A stretch of 48,464 nt of DNA from an uncultured Clostridia bacterium (lineage in GTDB: Bacteria; Bacillota; Clostridia; Christensenellales; Aristaeellaceae): assembly GCA_934631985.1 (NCBI GenBank), contig CAKTYE010000012.1:1-48464 (forward strand), read 5' to 3'. The translations under genes and the position numbers were made by a program. This document shows positions 31,769-40,685 of this stretch, one piece after another (the first letter of the stretch is position 1; every line of letters starts with the position of its first letter). The notes under the pieces were generated by a model that was not told where the DNA came from, made no database searches, and saw only the letters and a program-made list of their open reading frames with translations.

Positions 31769-34700
31769 ATGAAAGAGACCTGGAAACGGTTGATCGCGCT
31801 GACGCTTTCGTTGGCGCTGATCCTGGCGCTGCTGCCCCTGAACGGGGAGGAGAGCGCCTATGCCGTAGGCTCCTATGGTCGGGTGACGAAGAACGGCACC
31901 CGTGTACGCAAGCAGCCGGACAGCTCCAATTACTGGTTCAAGCTGGATACGGGCTTCGTCTGCACGGTGCTGGGGACGGAGAACGAGGGCGGCTACACCT
32001 GGTATAAGGTGAAGACGCAGCACCCTGACCAGTCCAAGACGAATACCTATACGGGTTTCATTCGCGGCGACTGCTTCGAGCCGCTGACCGAGGAGGAAGC
32101 GCAGGCATGGGAGGCAAATCCCGTGCAGCCTACCTGGGCCACGTCTGCCCCGACCTCTGCGGCGACGGCAACGGCTACTGCCACCGTCACTGCGTCGGAT
32201 GCGGCGGGAGCAAAGGACGATACTACGCCCACGCCTACCCCGACCCCTGCGGCGGGCGGAAGCCTGGGCATGGGCCGCATTACGGCCAGCGGCGTGAACT
32301 TCCGCCAGACGGAGGGTGGCCCCGTGTATGAAAAGCTGGACCGCGACACGCTGGTGGAGGTGCTGTCTGTCCCCAGCGTCATCGACACGGCACACTGGTA
32401 TCAGGTGCGCTATAACGGGCGCGTGGGCTATATTCAGGCGCCGTTCCTGCAAGTGCTGGGGACGAGCGTGACGGCTACGCCTACCCCCGGGCAGACGGCC
32501 CCTGCCACCGGCGGATACATCAAGCTGGTGAAGTCCTCTGCCAACCTGCGCGACGGCGCGGGCGGCAAGGTGAAGGCTCAGTGGGAAAAGACCGGCGAGG
32601 TGCGTCCTATTGCGGGCGCGACGGTGAAAAAGAGAGGCTATACCTGGTATCCCATTTCGAATAACGGCGTGATCCTCTTTGTGCGCGGCGACTGCGTGGA
32701 GGTTGTTTCCTCCATGGAGACAAACACCGCGTCCACGGCGACGGCAACGCCTACTCCGGCGGCAGCGACGGCGGCTCCCTCCGGCTATGTCCGCATGACG
32801 AAGGCCAATGTAAATCTGCGCCTGATGCCTGCGGGGGATACCTTCAAGCAACTGGCGAAGAACAGCGTCTATGCCTACCTTAATGTGGTGAATCAGGATG
32901 GCTACGCCTGGTATTATGTGCAAGTGAACAACACGCGCGGCTATGTGCGCGGCGATTGTGTGCAGCTTTGCGACCAGAACGGCAATGACGTGACGGTGAC
33001 TGCTGCGCCCACGAATACCACCAGCACGGTAACGGCAACACCCACTGCCGCGCCCAGCGCGAACGGCTATATCCGTTTGATCGAGGACAAGGTGAATCTG
33101 CGGGTAAAGCCCGCGGGAAAGACCCAGGAGCAGCTGCCCATGGGCCTGATCCTGGCGCTGACGGGTTCGCCGGTGCGCTCAGGCAATTACACCTGGTACC
33201 CCGTGAAGGCCCCCTCGGGACGGACGGGCTACCTGCGCAGCGACTGTGTGATGGAGTGCGACAAGGACGGCAACGCCAGCGGCACCACAACGCCTACGCC
33301 TGCGCCTGGCGGGGCGACTGCGGCTCCCACGGCTTCCACCTACGGCTATGCCATGGTGACCAAGCCCAGCACTAACCTGCGCAAAACGGCGGGCGGCGCA
33401 AGCCTGGGTACGGTGGGCAAGGATACCGTGTGGCCCATGACGGGTACGGCGGTGACTACCGGCGGCTATACCTGGTATCCCATCAATGCAAACGGCAAGC
33501 TGGGTTATGTGCGCGGCGACTGCTCCTTCAAGCTGTCGGCAACGCAGGAGGCCAGCTATCTGGCGGGCAACGGCGTTCCCAAGGAGGACACGCCCACCAC
33601 TGCGCCGACAACGAATTCGACCTACCTCATCACGGTGATGAATAAGGTGAACCTGCGCGCCTCCGCTTCGAAGGATGCACAGGCCCCCTACAACGTGGCG
33701 CTGGGAACGGTCATGGCCTACAACACCAAGCAGACCGTGGGCGGCAGCGTCTGGTACCGCGTGGTGTACAGCAACAGCGAGGTGTGGGTGCTGGGCAGCT
33801 GCGTGCGTGTGATGACGCAGGCGGAATATGAGGCCTGGCTGGCAACGCAGCCCGCCGTAACGCCCCAGCCTGAGGTCATCGTGGGCTATGTCAAGACCAC
33901 CAGCGACGGCGTGAACCTGCGCGCAACGGCAAACGGCGCTAAGATCCTCGGACGGCTGAATAAGGGCCAGGTATTCTCCTACAGCGCGGCGCCTACCGTG
34001 CTGAAGGGCTACAACTGGTACTATGTGAAGACCAGCCTGGGCGCGGGCTATGTGCGCGGCGACTGCGTGGAGGAATGCAAGCAGGATGGCAGCGCGCTGC
34101 CGACCCCGACCCCCGGCCCGACCACCAGCACGCCCAACTCCGGACAGGAGGCCAGCTACAAGACCTTGAAGCTCGGCTCCAAGGGTACGGCGGTCAAGGC
34201 CATGGTGGCAGAACTGAAGAACCAGGGCTATTATACGGGCGCGATCACCAATTCCTTCACCTCTGCGGTGAAGACGGCGGTGGAGAGCTTCCAGCGGGCT
34301 AAGGGCTTGCAGGTGGACGGTATCGCAGGCCCCAACACGCTGCATAAGCTGTTCGGTACTGTGCCGATCGGACAGGGCGACGCAAACAACCTGACCATGA
34401 CGCTCTACCCGGCGGAGAAGATCGACTGGTTCACCGGCGGCATTCAGCAGCTGTGGCCCAAGGGCGCGAACTACAAGATCTACGACGTGAAGACAGGTAT
34501 CGTCTGGTGGGCGCACCGCTGGAGCGGCGGCAGCCACGTTGACGCGGAGCCGCTGACAGCGGCAGATACGGCGCGGCTGTGCAAGATGTACGGCGTGACC
34601 AGCGCGGATCAGATCGCCAGCAAGAACCTGTGGCAGCGTCGGCCCAGCCTGGTGACCATTGGTACACGCACCTTTGCCTGCTCGTTGTATGGTGTGCCGC

Positions 34701-34861
34701 ACAACTATCCGGAAGGCGATACGATCTCCAACAACAACTTCAAGGGTCAGCTGTGCATCCACTTTACCAACAGTAAGACGCACAACAGCAACAACGTGGA
34801 TACCTATCACCAGCAGGCGATCGACTACGCTTACAACAACGCCCCGAACGGGCATAAGTAA
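31769..34861 (+). CDS. secreted multi-SH3 protein with PG-binding domain and Cys/His C-terminal domain
   Basis: At 1030 residues this is the largest protein here. It has a signal peptide (about 1-31), then about eight SH3b-type repeats, each ending GY-x-R-GDC or similar, joined by Thr/Ala/Pro linkers (for example PTPTPTP). A peptidoglycan-binding type 1 domain follows (about 797-862: LGSKGTAVKAMVAELKNQGY). The last 155 residues form a compact domain with Cys971, His978, Cys996, His998 and His1005, in FACSLYGVPHN and GQLCIHFTNSKTH. I recall similar ends on other clostridial wall proteins but no named function; a wall hydrolase or transferase is possible. ATG 31769 has GGTGGAGG upstream. Confidence 0.82.
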   Translation: MKETWKRLIALTLSLALILALLPLNGEESAYAVGSYGRVTKNGTRVRKQPDSSNYWFKLDTGFVCTVLGTENEGGYTWYKVKTQHPDQSKTNTYTGFIRGDCFEPLTEEEAQAWEANPVQPTWATSAPTSAATATATATVTASDAAGAKDDTTPTPTPTPAAGGSLGMGRITASGVNFRQTEGGPVYEKLDRDTLVEVLSVPSVIDTAHWYQVRYNGRVGYIQAPFLQVLGTSVTATPTPGQTAPATGGYIKLVKSSANLRDGAGGKVKAQWEKTGEVRPIAGATVKKRGYTWYPISNNGVILFVRGDCVEVVSSMETNTASTATATPTPAAATAAPSGYVRMTKANVNLRLMPAGDTFKQLAKNSVYAYLNVVNQDGYAWYYVQVNNTRGYVRGDCVQLCDQNGNDVTVTAAPTNTTSTVTATPTAAPSANGYIRLIEDKVNLRVKPAGKTQEQLPMGLILALTGSPVRSGNYTWYPVKAPSGRTGYLRSDCVMECDKDGNASGTTTPTPAPGGATAAPTASTYGYAMVTKPSTNLRKTAGGASLGTVGKDTVWPMTGTAVTTGGYTWYPINANGKLGYVRGDCSFKLSATQEASYLAGNGVPKEDTPTTAPTTNSTYLITVMNKVNLRASASKDAQAPYNVALGTVMAYNTKQTVGGSVWYRVVYSNSEVWVLGSCVRVMTQAEYEAWLATQPAVTPQPEVIVGYVKTTSDGVNLRATANGAKILGRLNKGQVFSYSAAPTVLKGYNWYYVKTSLGAGYVRGDCVEECKQDGSALPTPTPGPTTSTPNSGQEASYKTLKLGSKGTAVKAMVAELKNQGYYTGAITNSFTSAVKTAVESFQRAKGLQVDGIAGPNTLHKLFGTVPIGQGDANNLTMTLYPAEKIDWFTGGIQQLWPKGANYKIYDVKTGIVWWAHRWSGGSHVDAEPLTAADTARLCKMYGVTSADQIASKNLWQRRPSLVTIGTRTFACSLYGVPHNYPEGDTISNNNFKGQLCIHFTNSKTHNSNNVDTYHQQAIDYAYNNAPNGHK

Positions 34862-34870
34862 TTCCATACA

Positions 34871-34913
34871 GCGCAGGGGAGACGGCTTTCGTGCCGTCTT
34901 CTCTTGCGTTTTG
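34871..34913 (+). terminator. terminator of the 1030-residue SH3 gene
   Basis: AGACGGC/GCCGTCT with further G-U and C-G pairs down to GCGCA/TGCGT, followed by TTTT. Confidence 0.65.
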
Positions 34914-35142
34914 GGGGAGAACAGGGGCTTGACGCGGGGGAGGAGGGCATGATATGCTCCGGGGGAGCGGCGGGGAGAGTATCCTCCTGCCGCCCACGAG
35001 GGCAGCTGTCCTCCTTCTGCGGAAGGCGGCAAGAGCGGGGGTTTCGGGCTGCTGCTTCGCAGGGCGCTTGTGTCGCATGAACCAGTCATGCTGGGGAAAG
35101 CGTCCCCCTTGATAATTATTTATATGGTCTTCGGGAGGGAGC
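34914..35142. other. intergenic GC-rich stretch without genes
   Basis: Short inverted pieces such as CCTCCTGCCGCC (34983-34994) facing GCGGAAGGCGGC (35019-35030) resemble degenerate intergenic repeats. No promoter of good quality is visible; TTGATAATTATTTATATGG near 35109 is A/T-rich but lacks proper spacing. Confidence 0.35.
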
Positions 35143-35182
35143 GCGAGGGAGGTGCTTCTGGCACAGAAGCAGCCTCCCTCGC
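35143..35182 (+). promoter_or_regulatory. strong leader hairpin before the DUF308 gene
   Basis: An 18-bp stem: GCGAGGGAGG (35143-35152) with CCTCCCTCGC (35173-35182), and TGCTTCTG (35153-35160) with CAGAAGCA (35164-35171), with a single bulged G and a 3-nt loop. It ends 3 nt before the GGAGG ribosome site. There is no T run, so it is not an intrinsic terminator. Confidence 0.5.
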
Positions 35183-35196
35183 ATCGGAGGTACCTT

Positions 35197-36438
35197 ATGC
35201 TTCGGAAAGCGTATACGCCGGTTCGGCTGTTTGTGGAGAGCTTGCTGTATTTGGCGGCGGGGGTGTGGCTGTTTGCGCGCCCACAGACCAGCTTGACGTG
35301 GCTGGTGGAAGTGAGCCGCTGGCTGCTGGCGGGGGGTGCGGTGTTCGTGCTGGCGGAGGGGCTGCTGCACGGGCGAGAGAAACGCGCGGACTTTGCCAAG
35401 GCGGGATTGCTGGGCGCGGGGGCAGCGGCACTCTTTTGGTGGCCTGCGGCGGCGGGCGCGTCCGTGTCGGTGATCTTTGGCGCGTGGGTGACGCTGAACG
35501 CCCTGTGCAAGCTCGTGTATGGCTTGCAGCTGCTGCATGACGGACAGCGAGGGTGGCTGAGCAACTTCATCATGTGCGGCGTGCAGGCGGCGTTTGCCGT
35601 GGGGCTGTTCGTTCAGCCTGTGGCAGGGATGCTGTCGCTGACGGCGCTGCTGGGACTGTACTGCATCGTGTATGGACTGTTCGCACTGGGAGACGCTTTT
35701 CGGGAGCTGCTGTCAACGGACGTGAAGGGGCGGCGCATTCGTCAGAGGATCCGCATTGCACCGCCGATTTTGCTGACGGCGCTGCTGCCCAAGTGGCTGC
35801 TGCGCATGCTCGATGATCCCAGCGAGAAGGAGGAAACTGCCCGCTGGACACGCCGGGAAACCAACGACGCGCAGGCCACGGCGGATATGGAAATTTTCTT
35901 CCACCTTTCCAAGGATACCGCCATGGGCTTCGGGCATGTGGACATTGCGCTGGGGGATACCGTGTATGCTTACGGCTGCTATGACAGCGGCAGCAACCGT
36001 CTGTTCGGCATGATCTCGGACGGAGTGCTGGTGACGGCGGATCGGGCGCGGTATGTGCCGTATTGCCTGGAGCATGAGCGAAAGAAGCTCATCGGTTTCG
36101 GTGTAAGCCTGGATAAAGTCCAGCGGGCGCGGGTGCGGCAGGCGGCGGAGCATTTCATGGCGGGAAGCGTGCTGTGGACCCCGGCGGCGGGCAGTGAACA
36201 GGACGGCTTTGCACAGGCCACGGGGGCGCGCTTTCATAAGCTGACCCGTGGGCCGTTCAAAACGTATAACGTGGCGAAAACAAACTGCGTGGCGCTGGCG
36301 GACCTCCTGTGCGGCGCATCGGGACTGGATCTGATGAACACCCAGGGCATTGTTACGCCGGGGACGTATTTCACGTTTATCGATCGGCAATTCCGCAGAA
36401 AAAACAGCATCGTCATCAGCCGCACCGTGTATCGGTGA
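35197..36438 (+). CDS. DUF308-like membrane protein fused to permuted NlpC/P60-like domain
   Basis: 413 residues in two parts. Residues 8-172 form about six membrane helices with the rhythm of DUF308/HdeD proteins. Residues 231-413 are soluble, with EIFFHLSKDTAMGFGHVDIALG (His247) and later KTNCVALADLL (Cys364). His before Cys is the order of circularly permuted papain-like (LRAT/NlpC-type) enzymes. The chain between them includes LVTADRARYVPYCLEHERKK. The soluble part probably acts on an amide or ester of a lipid or wall component at the membrane; the side is uncertain. ATG 35197 has GGAGG 6 nt upstream. The next two genes encode YeeE/YedE-like membrane proteins. Confidence 0.65.
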   Translation: MLRKAYTPVRLFVESLLYLAAGVWLFARPQTSLTWLVEVSRWLLAGGAVFVLAEGLLHGREKRADFAKAGLLGAGAAALFWWPAAAGASVSVIFGAWVTLNALCKLVYGLQLLHDGQRGWLSNFIMCGVQAAFAVGLFVQPVAGMLSLTALLGLYCIVYGLFALGDAFRELLSTDVKGRRIRQRIRIAPPILLTALLPKWLLRMLDDPSEKEETARWTRRETNDAQATADMEIFFHLSKDTAMGFGHVDIALGDTVYAYGCYDSGSNRLFGMISDGVLVTADRARYVPYCLEHERKKLIGFGVSLDKVQRARVRQAAEHFMAGSVLWTPAAGSEQDGFAQATGARFHKLTRGPFKTYNVAKTNCVALADLLCGASGLDLMNTQGIVTPGTYFTFIDRQFRRKNSIVISRTVYR

Positions 36439-36491
36439 ACGGGACATAAAAAGACCTGCCTGTGGGAAAACTGGTGCCGGGAGGTGGCACC

Positions 36492-36926
36492 ATGCACAAG
36501 CATGCAACTGCCTGGGGAATGCTCCTCGGGCTTCTTTTTGTGGCGGCGATCATCTATGCACAGCCGCTCAACTGGGCGGAAGCCTACACAGCGGTGATCC
36601 GCGGCGGAACGGCGGAGGATGCGCAGCTTGCTCTTTGCGCGGCGGGCATGCTGCCGGTGGGGGCGTTTTTGGCAGCGCTGCCGGGACGCATTCGGCGGTG
36701 GCGCAGGAAAGAGAAGCGTCCGTCCCTGCACTGGCAGGACTATGTAAAGGGGGCGGTGGGCGGCTTTCTGATGCTGCTGGGCGCGGGCATGGCAGGAGGC
36801 GGCATGGCGTTTCATGGCTTTGGCGGCGCGGCGGCAAGCGCGCTCAGCGGCTGGGCGGCACTGGCGGTGATTGCGCTGTGCGCCTGGGGCGTGGCGGCAT
36901 TGACGGCAAGGGGGGAGAAGGCATGA
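36492..36926 (+). CDS. YeeE/YedE-like membrane protein, first of a pair
   Basis: 144 residues with four hydrophobic segments. The segment FLMLLGAGMAGGGMAFHGFG resembles the YeeE/YedE sulfur-transport repeat GxGxxLAGGC, but the Cys is missing (GGGMAFHG). ATG 36492 has GGGAGG upstream; ATG 36462 has none. Its stop overlaps the start of the second member. The two together would make one full-length YedE-like transporter. The assignment is moderate because the repeat is degenerate. Confidence 0.6.
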   Translation: MHKHATAWGMLLGLLFVAAIIYAQPLNWAEAYTAVIRGGTAEDAQLALCAAGMLPVGAFLAALPGRIRRWRRKEKRPSLHWQDYVKGAVGGFLMLLGAGMAGGGMAFHGFGGAAASALSGWAALAVIALCAWGVAALTARGEKA

Positions 36927-37822
36927 AGGTGTGGCTCATGGGCGGTGGTCTGGGGCTGCTGCTGGGCTGGACGCTCCAGCGGACAGGACTGACGGAGCAT
37001 GCGGCAGGCCTGCTGCGCCTGAAGCGCCCCATGCAGGGACGGACGACCGTGGTGGCGCTGGGCTGGGCCATGCTGCTGGTGGCGGGTCTGGGATGGCTGG
37101 CGGTGCTGGACGTGGATCATTTGCAGATCCTGCAGTTGACAGGCGGGACGCTGGCGGGGGCGGTGCTGCTGGGCGTTGGCCTGGGCATAAGCGGCTATAC
37201 GCCGGGAACGGCGCTGGCGGCGGTGGGCGGGGGAGCCTTGCTGCCTGCGGTGTGTACGATGGCGGGGGGCTTGCTGGGCGCATGGTGCTGGCAGGCCCTC
37301 GGGGAAAAGCTACAGGCGGTGAACGGGCTTTTCACGCCCGTGGAGGGGACACTGTTTCGCACCACGCTGACCGCACCCTATCTGCTGCCGGGCGGATTCT
37401 GGCTGCATGGCGCGGCGGGGCTGGTGGTGCTGGGTGTTGGACTGTGCATCGGGCGGGGACGGCGAAGCCCCGCAGTGGAAACAGTTCCGGTGCAGGAGGT
37501 GCGCCCACCCGTCCCGGAGACGCCGCCTACCCCAGAGGAGGTCGCTGCCGAAACGGTGGTGGCAGCCCTGCCCCAGGAGGAGCCGCTGACGGTAGACACC
37601 AGCGAACCGACCCTCGCGGAAACGGAGAAGCAAGCTGCGGCGGAAGAAGCGGCGGAAACCGCGCAGGAAGAACCCACGCCAGATGCGGAAACGGCGCTGT
37701 CCCCGGCGGAACGGCTGCTGGCGGGCAAAACACCCGTGGGGTCGGAAGCATTGCCTGCGGCAGAGCCGACCCCGCTGATCCATCCGGCAGCGGATACGGA
37801 GAAAAAACGCCCGGACGATTGA
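36923..37822 (+). CDS. YeeE/YedE-like membrane protein, second of a pair, with acidic tail
   Basis: 299 residues. The N-terminal 175 residues have five to six membrane helices including LLGVGLGISGYTPGTALAAVG, which matches the YedE signature GYCPGTxLAxxG except that Cys is Thr. The last 120 residues are a Pro/Glu/Ala/Thr-rich acidic tail of low complexity, ending EKKRPDD, of unknown role. TsuA-type proteins move thiosulfate through conserved cysteines; with those replaced here the substrate must differ or the proteins act in another way. The start overlaps the preceding stop. Confidence 0.6.
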   Translation: MKVWLMGGGLGLLLGWTLQRTGLTEHAAGLLRLKRPMQGRTTVVALGWAMLLVAGLGWLAVLDVDHLQILQLTGGTLAGAVLLGVGLGISGYTPGTALAAVGGGALLPAVCTMAGGLLGAWCWQALGEKLQAVNGLFTPVEGTLFRTTLTAPYLLPGGFWLHGAAGLVVLGVGLCIGRGRRSPAVETVPVQEVRPPVPETPPTPEEVAAETVVAALPQEEPLTVDTSEPTLAETEKQAAAEEAAETAQEEPTPDAETALSPAERLLAGKTPVGSEALPAAEPTPLIHPAADTEKKRPDD

Positions 37823-37847
37823 CGCTGCACCGGGAACGTGGTATGCT
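37819..37847 (+). promoter_or_regulatory. promoter of the O-antigen-ligase-like gene
   Basis: TTGACG (37819-37824, overlapping the preceding TGA), a 17-nt spacer and TATGCT (37842-37847). Confidence 0.6.
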
Positions 37848-37888
37848 TGCCATACACGGAAAGCAACGCACAGATGAGGAGGCGGCCC

Positions 37889-39436
37889 ATGTCGCAGAAA
37901 AGGGAGCAAACCACCCGGCAGCGGATGTCCGCCTGCATGACGGTGGCGGCGGTGGCTGCGCTGGCGGTGTTTCCGCTGCTGAACGACGGCACCTACAGCC
38001 ACATTACCCGCACAAAGTGGTATGGTGCGCTGGGGCTGGCGGGGCTGTGCGTGCTGTGTGCGCTGGCGGCGGTGCTGATCGCCCTGCTTCGGCGGGATGG
38101 GAGGCAGGTGCGCTGGCATCCCGTGTGCCTGCTGGGCGTGGCCTATGTGGCCTGGGTGGGCGTTTCAGCGTGGCTTGGCCCCATGGGGCATCGGCTGAAC
38201 AGCCAGGGCCAATGGGTCTGGTGGATGGGCGCGACACGCTATGAGGGGCTGGCGGCAAAGCTGGTCTATCTGGCAGTGTTCCTGTCCATGGCGCTGGCGC
38301 CTGTCAAAAAGCGGGTGACGTTGGGCTGCATGGCGGCTGCGCTGGCGATCTTTGTGGGCATTGCGGCGCTGCAATATGCGGGCGAAAACCCGCTGGGGCT
38401 TTTTCCCGGCGGACGAAGCGTCCGCACGAATTATGAGTTTCAGAGTACCATCGGCAACATCGACATGGTAAGCGGCTACCTGAGCCTGGTCACGCCCATG
38501 CTGCTGGTGGGCTTTGTGCTGCTGCGCGGCCCGTTGCGCTATGGGCTGCTGCTGGCGGGTATGCTGGGCATGCTGCTGACGCTGTGCATGGAGGTGCAGA
38601 GCGGGCTGATTGTGCTGGCGGCGCTTCTGCTTTGGACGGCGGGCTATGGGCTGTGCCACCCGTCGCGGCGGCGCAGCTGCCTGTGGGTGCTGGCGCTGGC
38701 GGCGCTGTGCATGGCCCTGCGCAAGGGCTTGCAGCTGCCATGGCTGGACGGCTCGGAGGACGTGACCCTGCAGTGGAGCGGCACGGTGCTGCGCCTGCTG
38801 TGCGTGGCGGTGCTGCTGGCAACCTCGGCGGAGACCTGGGGGCGCACGACGCGCTTTGCGCTGCGGCCTGCGGCTTTAGCCGCATTGCTTGCTGCGGCGG
38901 CGCTGGCGGGGTGCGTTTATCTTGCTTGCACGGAGCTGCCGGAAAGCAAGGGCGGGCTGTATGAGCTGAGTGAGCTTCTGCACGGACGGGCGCAGGACAG
39001 CTTCGGCTCTTATCGGCTGGGAACGTGGCGGCTGGCGCTGCGCATGGCAGCGGAGCATCCCTGGGTGGGGACGGGGCCGAATACCTTCGTCTATGCCATG
39101 CAGGAGCAGCTGGCCCAAGCGGGGCTGAGCTTCCCGGAAACCTTTGACAGCGCCCACAACGGCTATATCACGATGCTGGCGGAAAACGGCATTCCGGCGC
39201 TCCTGCTGTATGTGGGGCTGCTGGGGACGGCTGTTTTCTGGGGCATACGTGCGGCAAGGCGGCAGCCGTGGCTGTGGATGACGACGCTGGCGCTTGTCTG
39301 TTATGCCGTGCAGGATTTTTTCAGCTTTAGTATCTGCTTGGTTGCGCCCATGTTCTGGGCGGTGCTGGGCATGCATATGGCGGCATGGAACGCCATGCGG
39401 AATACACGGAAGACAGGAGGAGAAAGACAATGCTGA
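37889..39436 (+). CDS. O-antigen ligase/polymerase (Wzy_C) family membrane protein
   Basis: 515 residues with about 12 membrane helices and a large loop containing GSYRLGTWRLALRMAAEHPWVGTGPNTF, followed by SAHNGYITMLAENGIPALLLY. This is the Wzy_C signature of ligases that move a polymer from a lipid carrier to an acceptor. In Gram-positive bacteria such proteins join teichoic-acid-like or capsular polymers, or glycosylate proteins. No other polysaccharide genes are adjacent, so the acceptor is unknown. ATG 37889 has GAGGAGG upstream. Its stop overlaps nagA by 7 nt. Confidence 0.8.
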   Translation: MSQKREQTTRQRMSACMTVAAVAALAVFPLLNDGTYSHITRTKWYGALGLAGLCVLCALAAVLIALLRRDGRQVRWHPVCLLGVAYVAWVGVSAWLGPMGHRLNSQGQWVWWMGATRYEGLAAKLVYLAVFLSMALAPVKKRVTLGCMAAALAIFVGIAALQYAGENPLGLFPGGRSVRTNYEFQSTIGNIDMVSGYLSLVTPMLLVGFVLLRGPLRYGLLLAGMLGMLLTLCMEVQSGLIVLAALLLWTAGYGLCHPSRRRSCLWVLALAALCMALRKGLQLPWLDGSEDVTLQWSGTVLRLLCVAVLLATSAETWGRTTRFALRPAALAALLAAAALAGCVYLACTELPESKGGLYELSELLHGRAQDSFGSYRLGTWRLALRMAAEHPWVGTGPNTFVYAMQEQLAQAGLSFPETFDSAHNGYITMLAENGIPALLLYVGLLGTAVFWGIRAARRQPWLWMTTLALVCYAVQDFFSFSICLVAPMFWAVLGMHMAAWNAMRNTRKTGGERQC

Positions 39437-40548
39437 TTCAGCATGCAAACGCTTATTGTGAGGGTTCCTTTGTGCAGGACGTGGACGTGCGCGTGAAGGA
39501 CGGCGCGGTGGAGGACGTGGGCCGTTTGACGGCGCTTCCCGGCGAGGAGACGGTGGACGCGGCAGGCAAGTATCTGCTGCCCGGCTTTGTGGATGTACAC
39601 ATCCATGCCTTTCAGGGACATGACACCATGTTCGGGGAGGATGCGGTGCGGCAGATGAGCAGCGGACTGGCGAAGCTGGGCGTGGCGGCGTTCCTGCCCA
39701 CCACCATGAGCGCATCCATTGAAGATACGCGCAAGGCGGTGGCGGGCATCCGCGCGGTGATGGAGCATCCCGTGGCGGGGGGCAGCCGGGTGCTGGGCGC
39801 GCACATGGAAGCGCCCTTCCTGGCGGAAAGCAAGTGCGGCGCGCAACTGAAGGAATACTTCCTGGATCCCAGCATGGACGCGCTGGAGCAGATGGCGGAT
39901 GGTCATGTGGACACGGTGCGCATCATCACCATGGCCCCGGAGCGCAGCGGGTCGGAGGCATTCATCCGCGCGGCATCGGCGCAGGGCGTGACGGTGTCCC
40001 TCGGACATACGGCGGCGACCTGTGAGCAGGCGCATCAGGCGGCGGACTGGGGCGCGACCCATGTGACGCACACCTTCAACGCACAGCCTCCGCTGCACCA
40101 TCGGGAGCCGGGCGTACCCGGCGCGGCGCTGACGGATGATCGGATGTACGCCGAGATGATCTGCGATGGCATTCACCTGCATCCGGATGTGATTCGACTG
40201 ATTGTGCGGGCCAAGGGCGCGGACAAGGCCGTGATGATCACCGACGCGATGGAGGCGGCTGGCATGCCCGATGGCAAATACGCACTGGGCGGACAGGACG
40301 TCTATGTGAAGAACGGCGCGGCGCGGCTGGAAAACGGCGTGCTTGCCGGGTCCATCCTGACCATGCCGGTAGCGCTGCACAACATGATCCATCGCTTTGG
40401 CATTGCGCCGGAGCAGGCGGTGCGCATGTGTACGCTGACCCCGGCGGAGTCCATCGGTGAAAAGCTGGCGGGCCGCATTCTGCCCGGCAGTCCCGCGCCC
40501 CTGACGCTGTGGAGCGCAGCGTGGGAAATGGAGCAGGTGCTGGCCTAA
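39430..40548 (+). CDS. nagA: N-acetylglucosamine-6-phosphate deacetylase (NagA)
   Basis: The 372-residue amidohydrolase removes acetate from GlcNAc-6-P in amino-sugar recycling. It has GFVDVHIHAFQGHD (metal site), AHMEAPFLAESKCG (family HLEGPF, with the Glu ligand kept), SLGHTAATCEQA, THTFNAQPPLHHREPG and the catalytic Asp in MITDAMEAAGMPDG. No nagB or GlcNAc transporter is nearby. ATG 39430 has AGGAGGAG upstream and overlaps the preceding gene, suggesting co-translation with the ligase-like protein. Confidence 0.92.
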   Translation: MLIQHANAYCEGSFVQDVDVRVKDGAVEDVGRLTALPGEETVDAAGKYLLPGFVDVHIHAFQGHDTMFGEDAVRQMSSGLAKLGVAAFLPTTMSASIEDTRKAVAGIRAVMEHPVAGGSRVLGAHMEAPFLAESKCGAQLKEYFLDPSMDALEQMADGHVDTVRIITMAPERSGSEAFIRAASAQGVTVSLGHTAATCEQAHQAADWGATHVTHTFNAQPPLHHREPGVPGAALTDDRMYAEMICDGIHLHPDVIRLIVRAKGADKAVMITDAMEAAGMPDGKYALGGQDVYVKNGAARLENGVLAGSILTMPVALHNMIHRFGIAPEQAVRMCTLTPAESIGEKLAGRILPGSPAPLTLWSAAWEMEQVLA

Positions 40549-40585
40549 GCATAGCACGGTTCAAAAGCTATGGAATAGAACCATG

Positions 40586-40620
40586 CGGAGGGGGCAAAAT
40601 CAGCCCTCTCCGTGTTTTTT
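40586..40620 (+). terminator. terminator after nagA
   Basis: CGGAGGGGGC (40586-40595) pairs with GCCCTCTCCG (40603-40612), one G-U pair, followed by TGTTTTTT. Confidence 0.85.
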
Positions 40621-40625
40621 ATGGA

Positions 40626-40654
40626 TTGCTTTTCCACGGTGCATCTGCTATACT
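40626..40654 (+). promoter_or_regulatory. promoter of the TetR-family gene
   Basis: TTGCTT (40626-40631), a 17-nt spacer and TATACT (40649-40654). Confidence 0.6.
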
Positions 40655-40685
40655 GGAAAGCAGGAACACGAAGGAGGAAGATACG

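Noticed and set aside
30752..34900. Long minus-strand open frames opposite hflX and the 1030-residue SH3 gene
   Set aside because: They mirror GC-rich codons of the real genes and give Arg/His/Pro-rich products without motifs.
36931..38244. A 437-codon Gly/Ala-rich frame
   Set aside because: It is a shifted reading of the YedE-like and ligase-like genes with no ribosome site.
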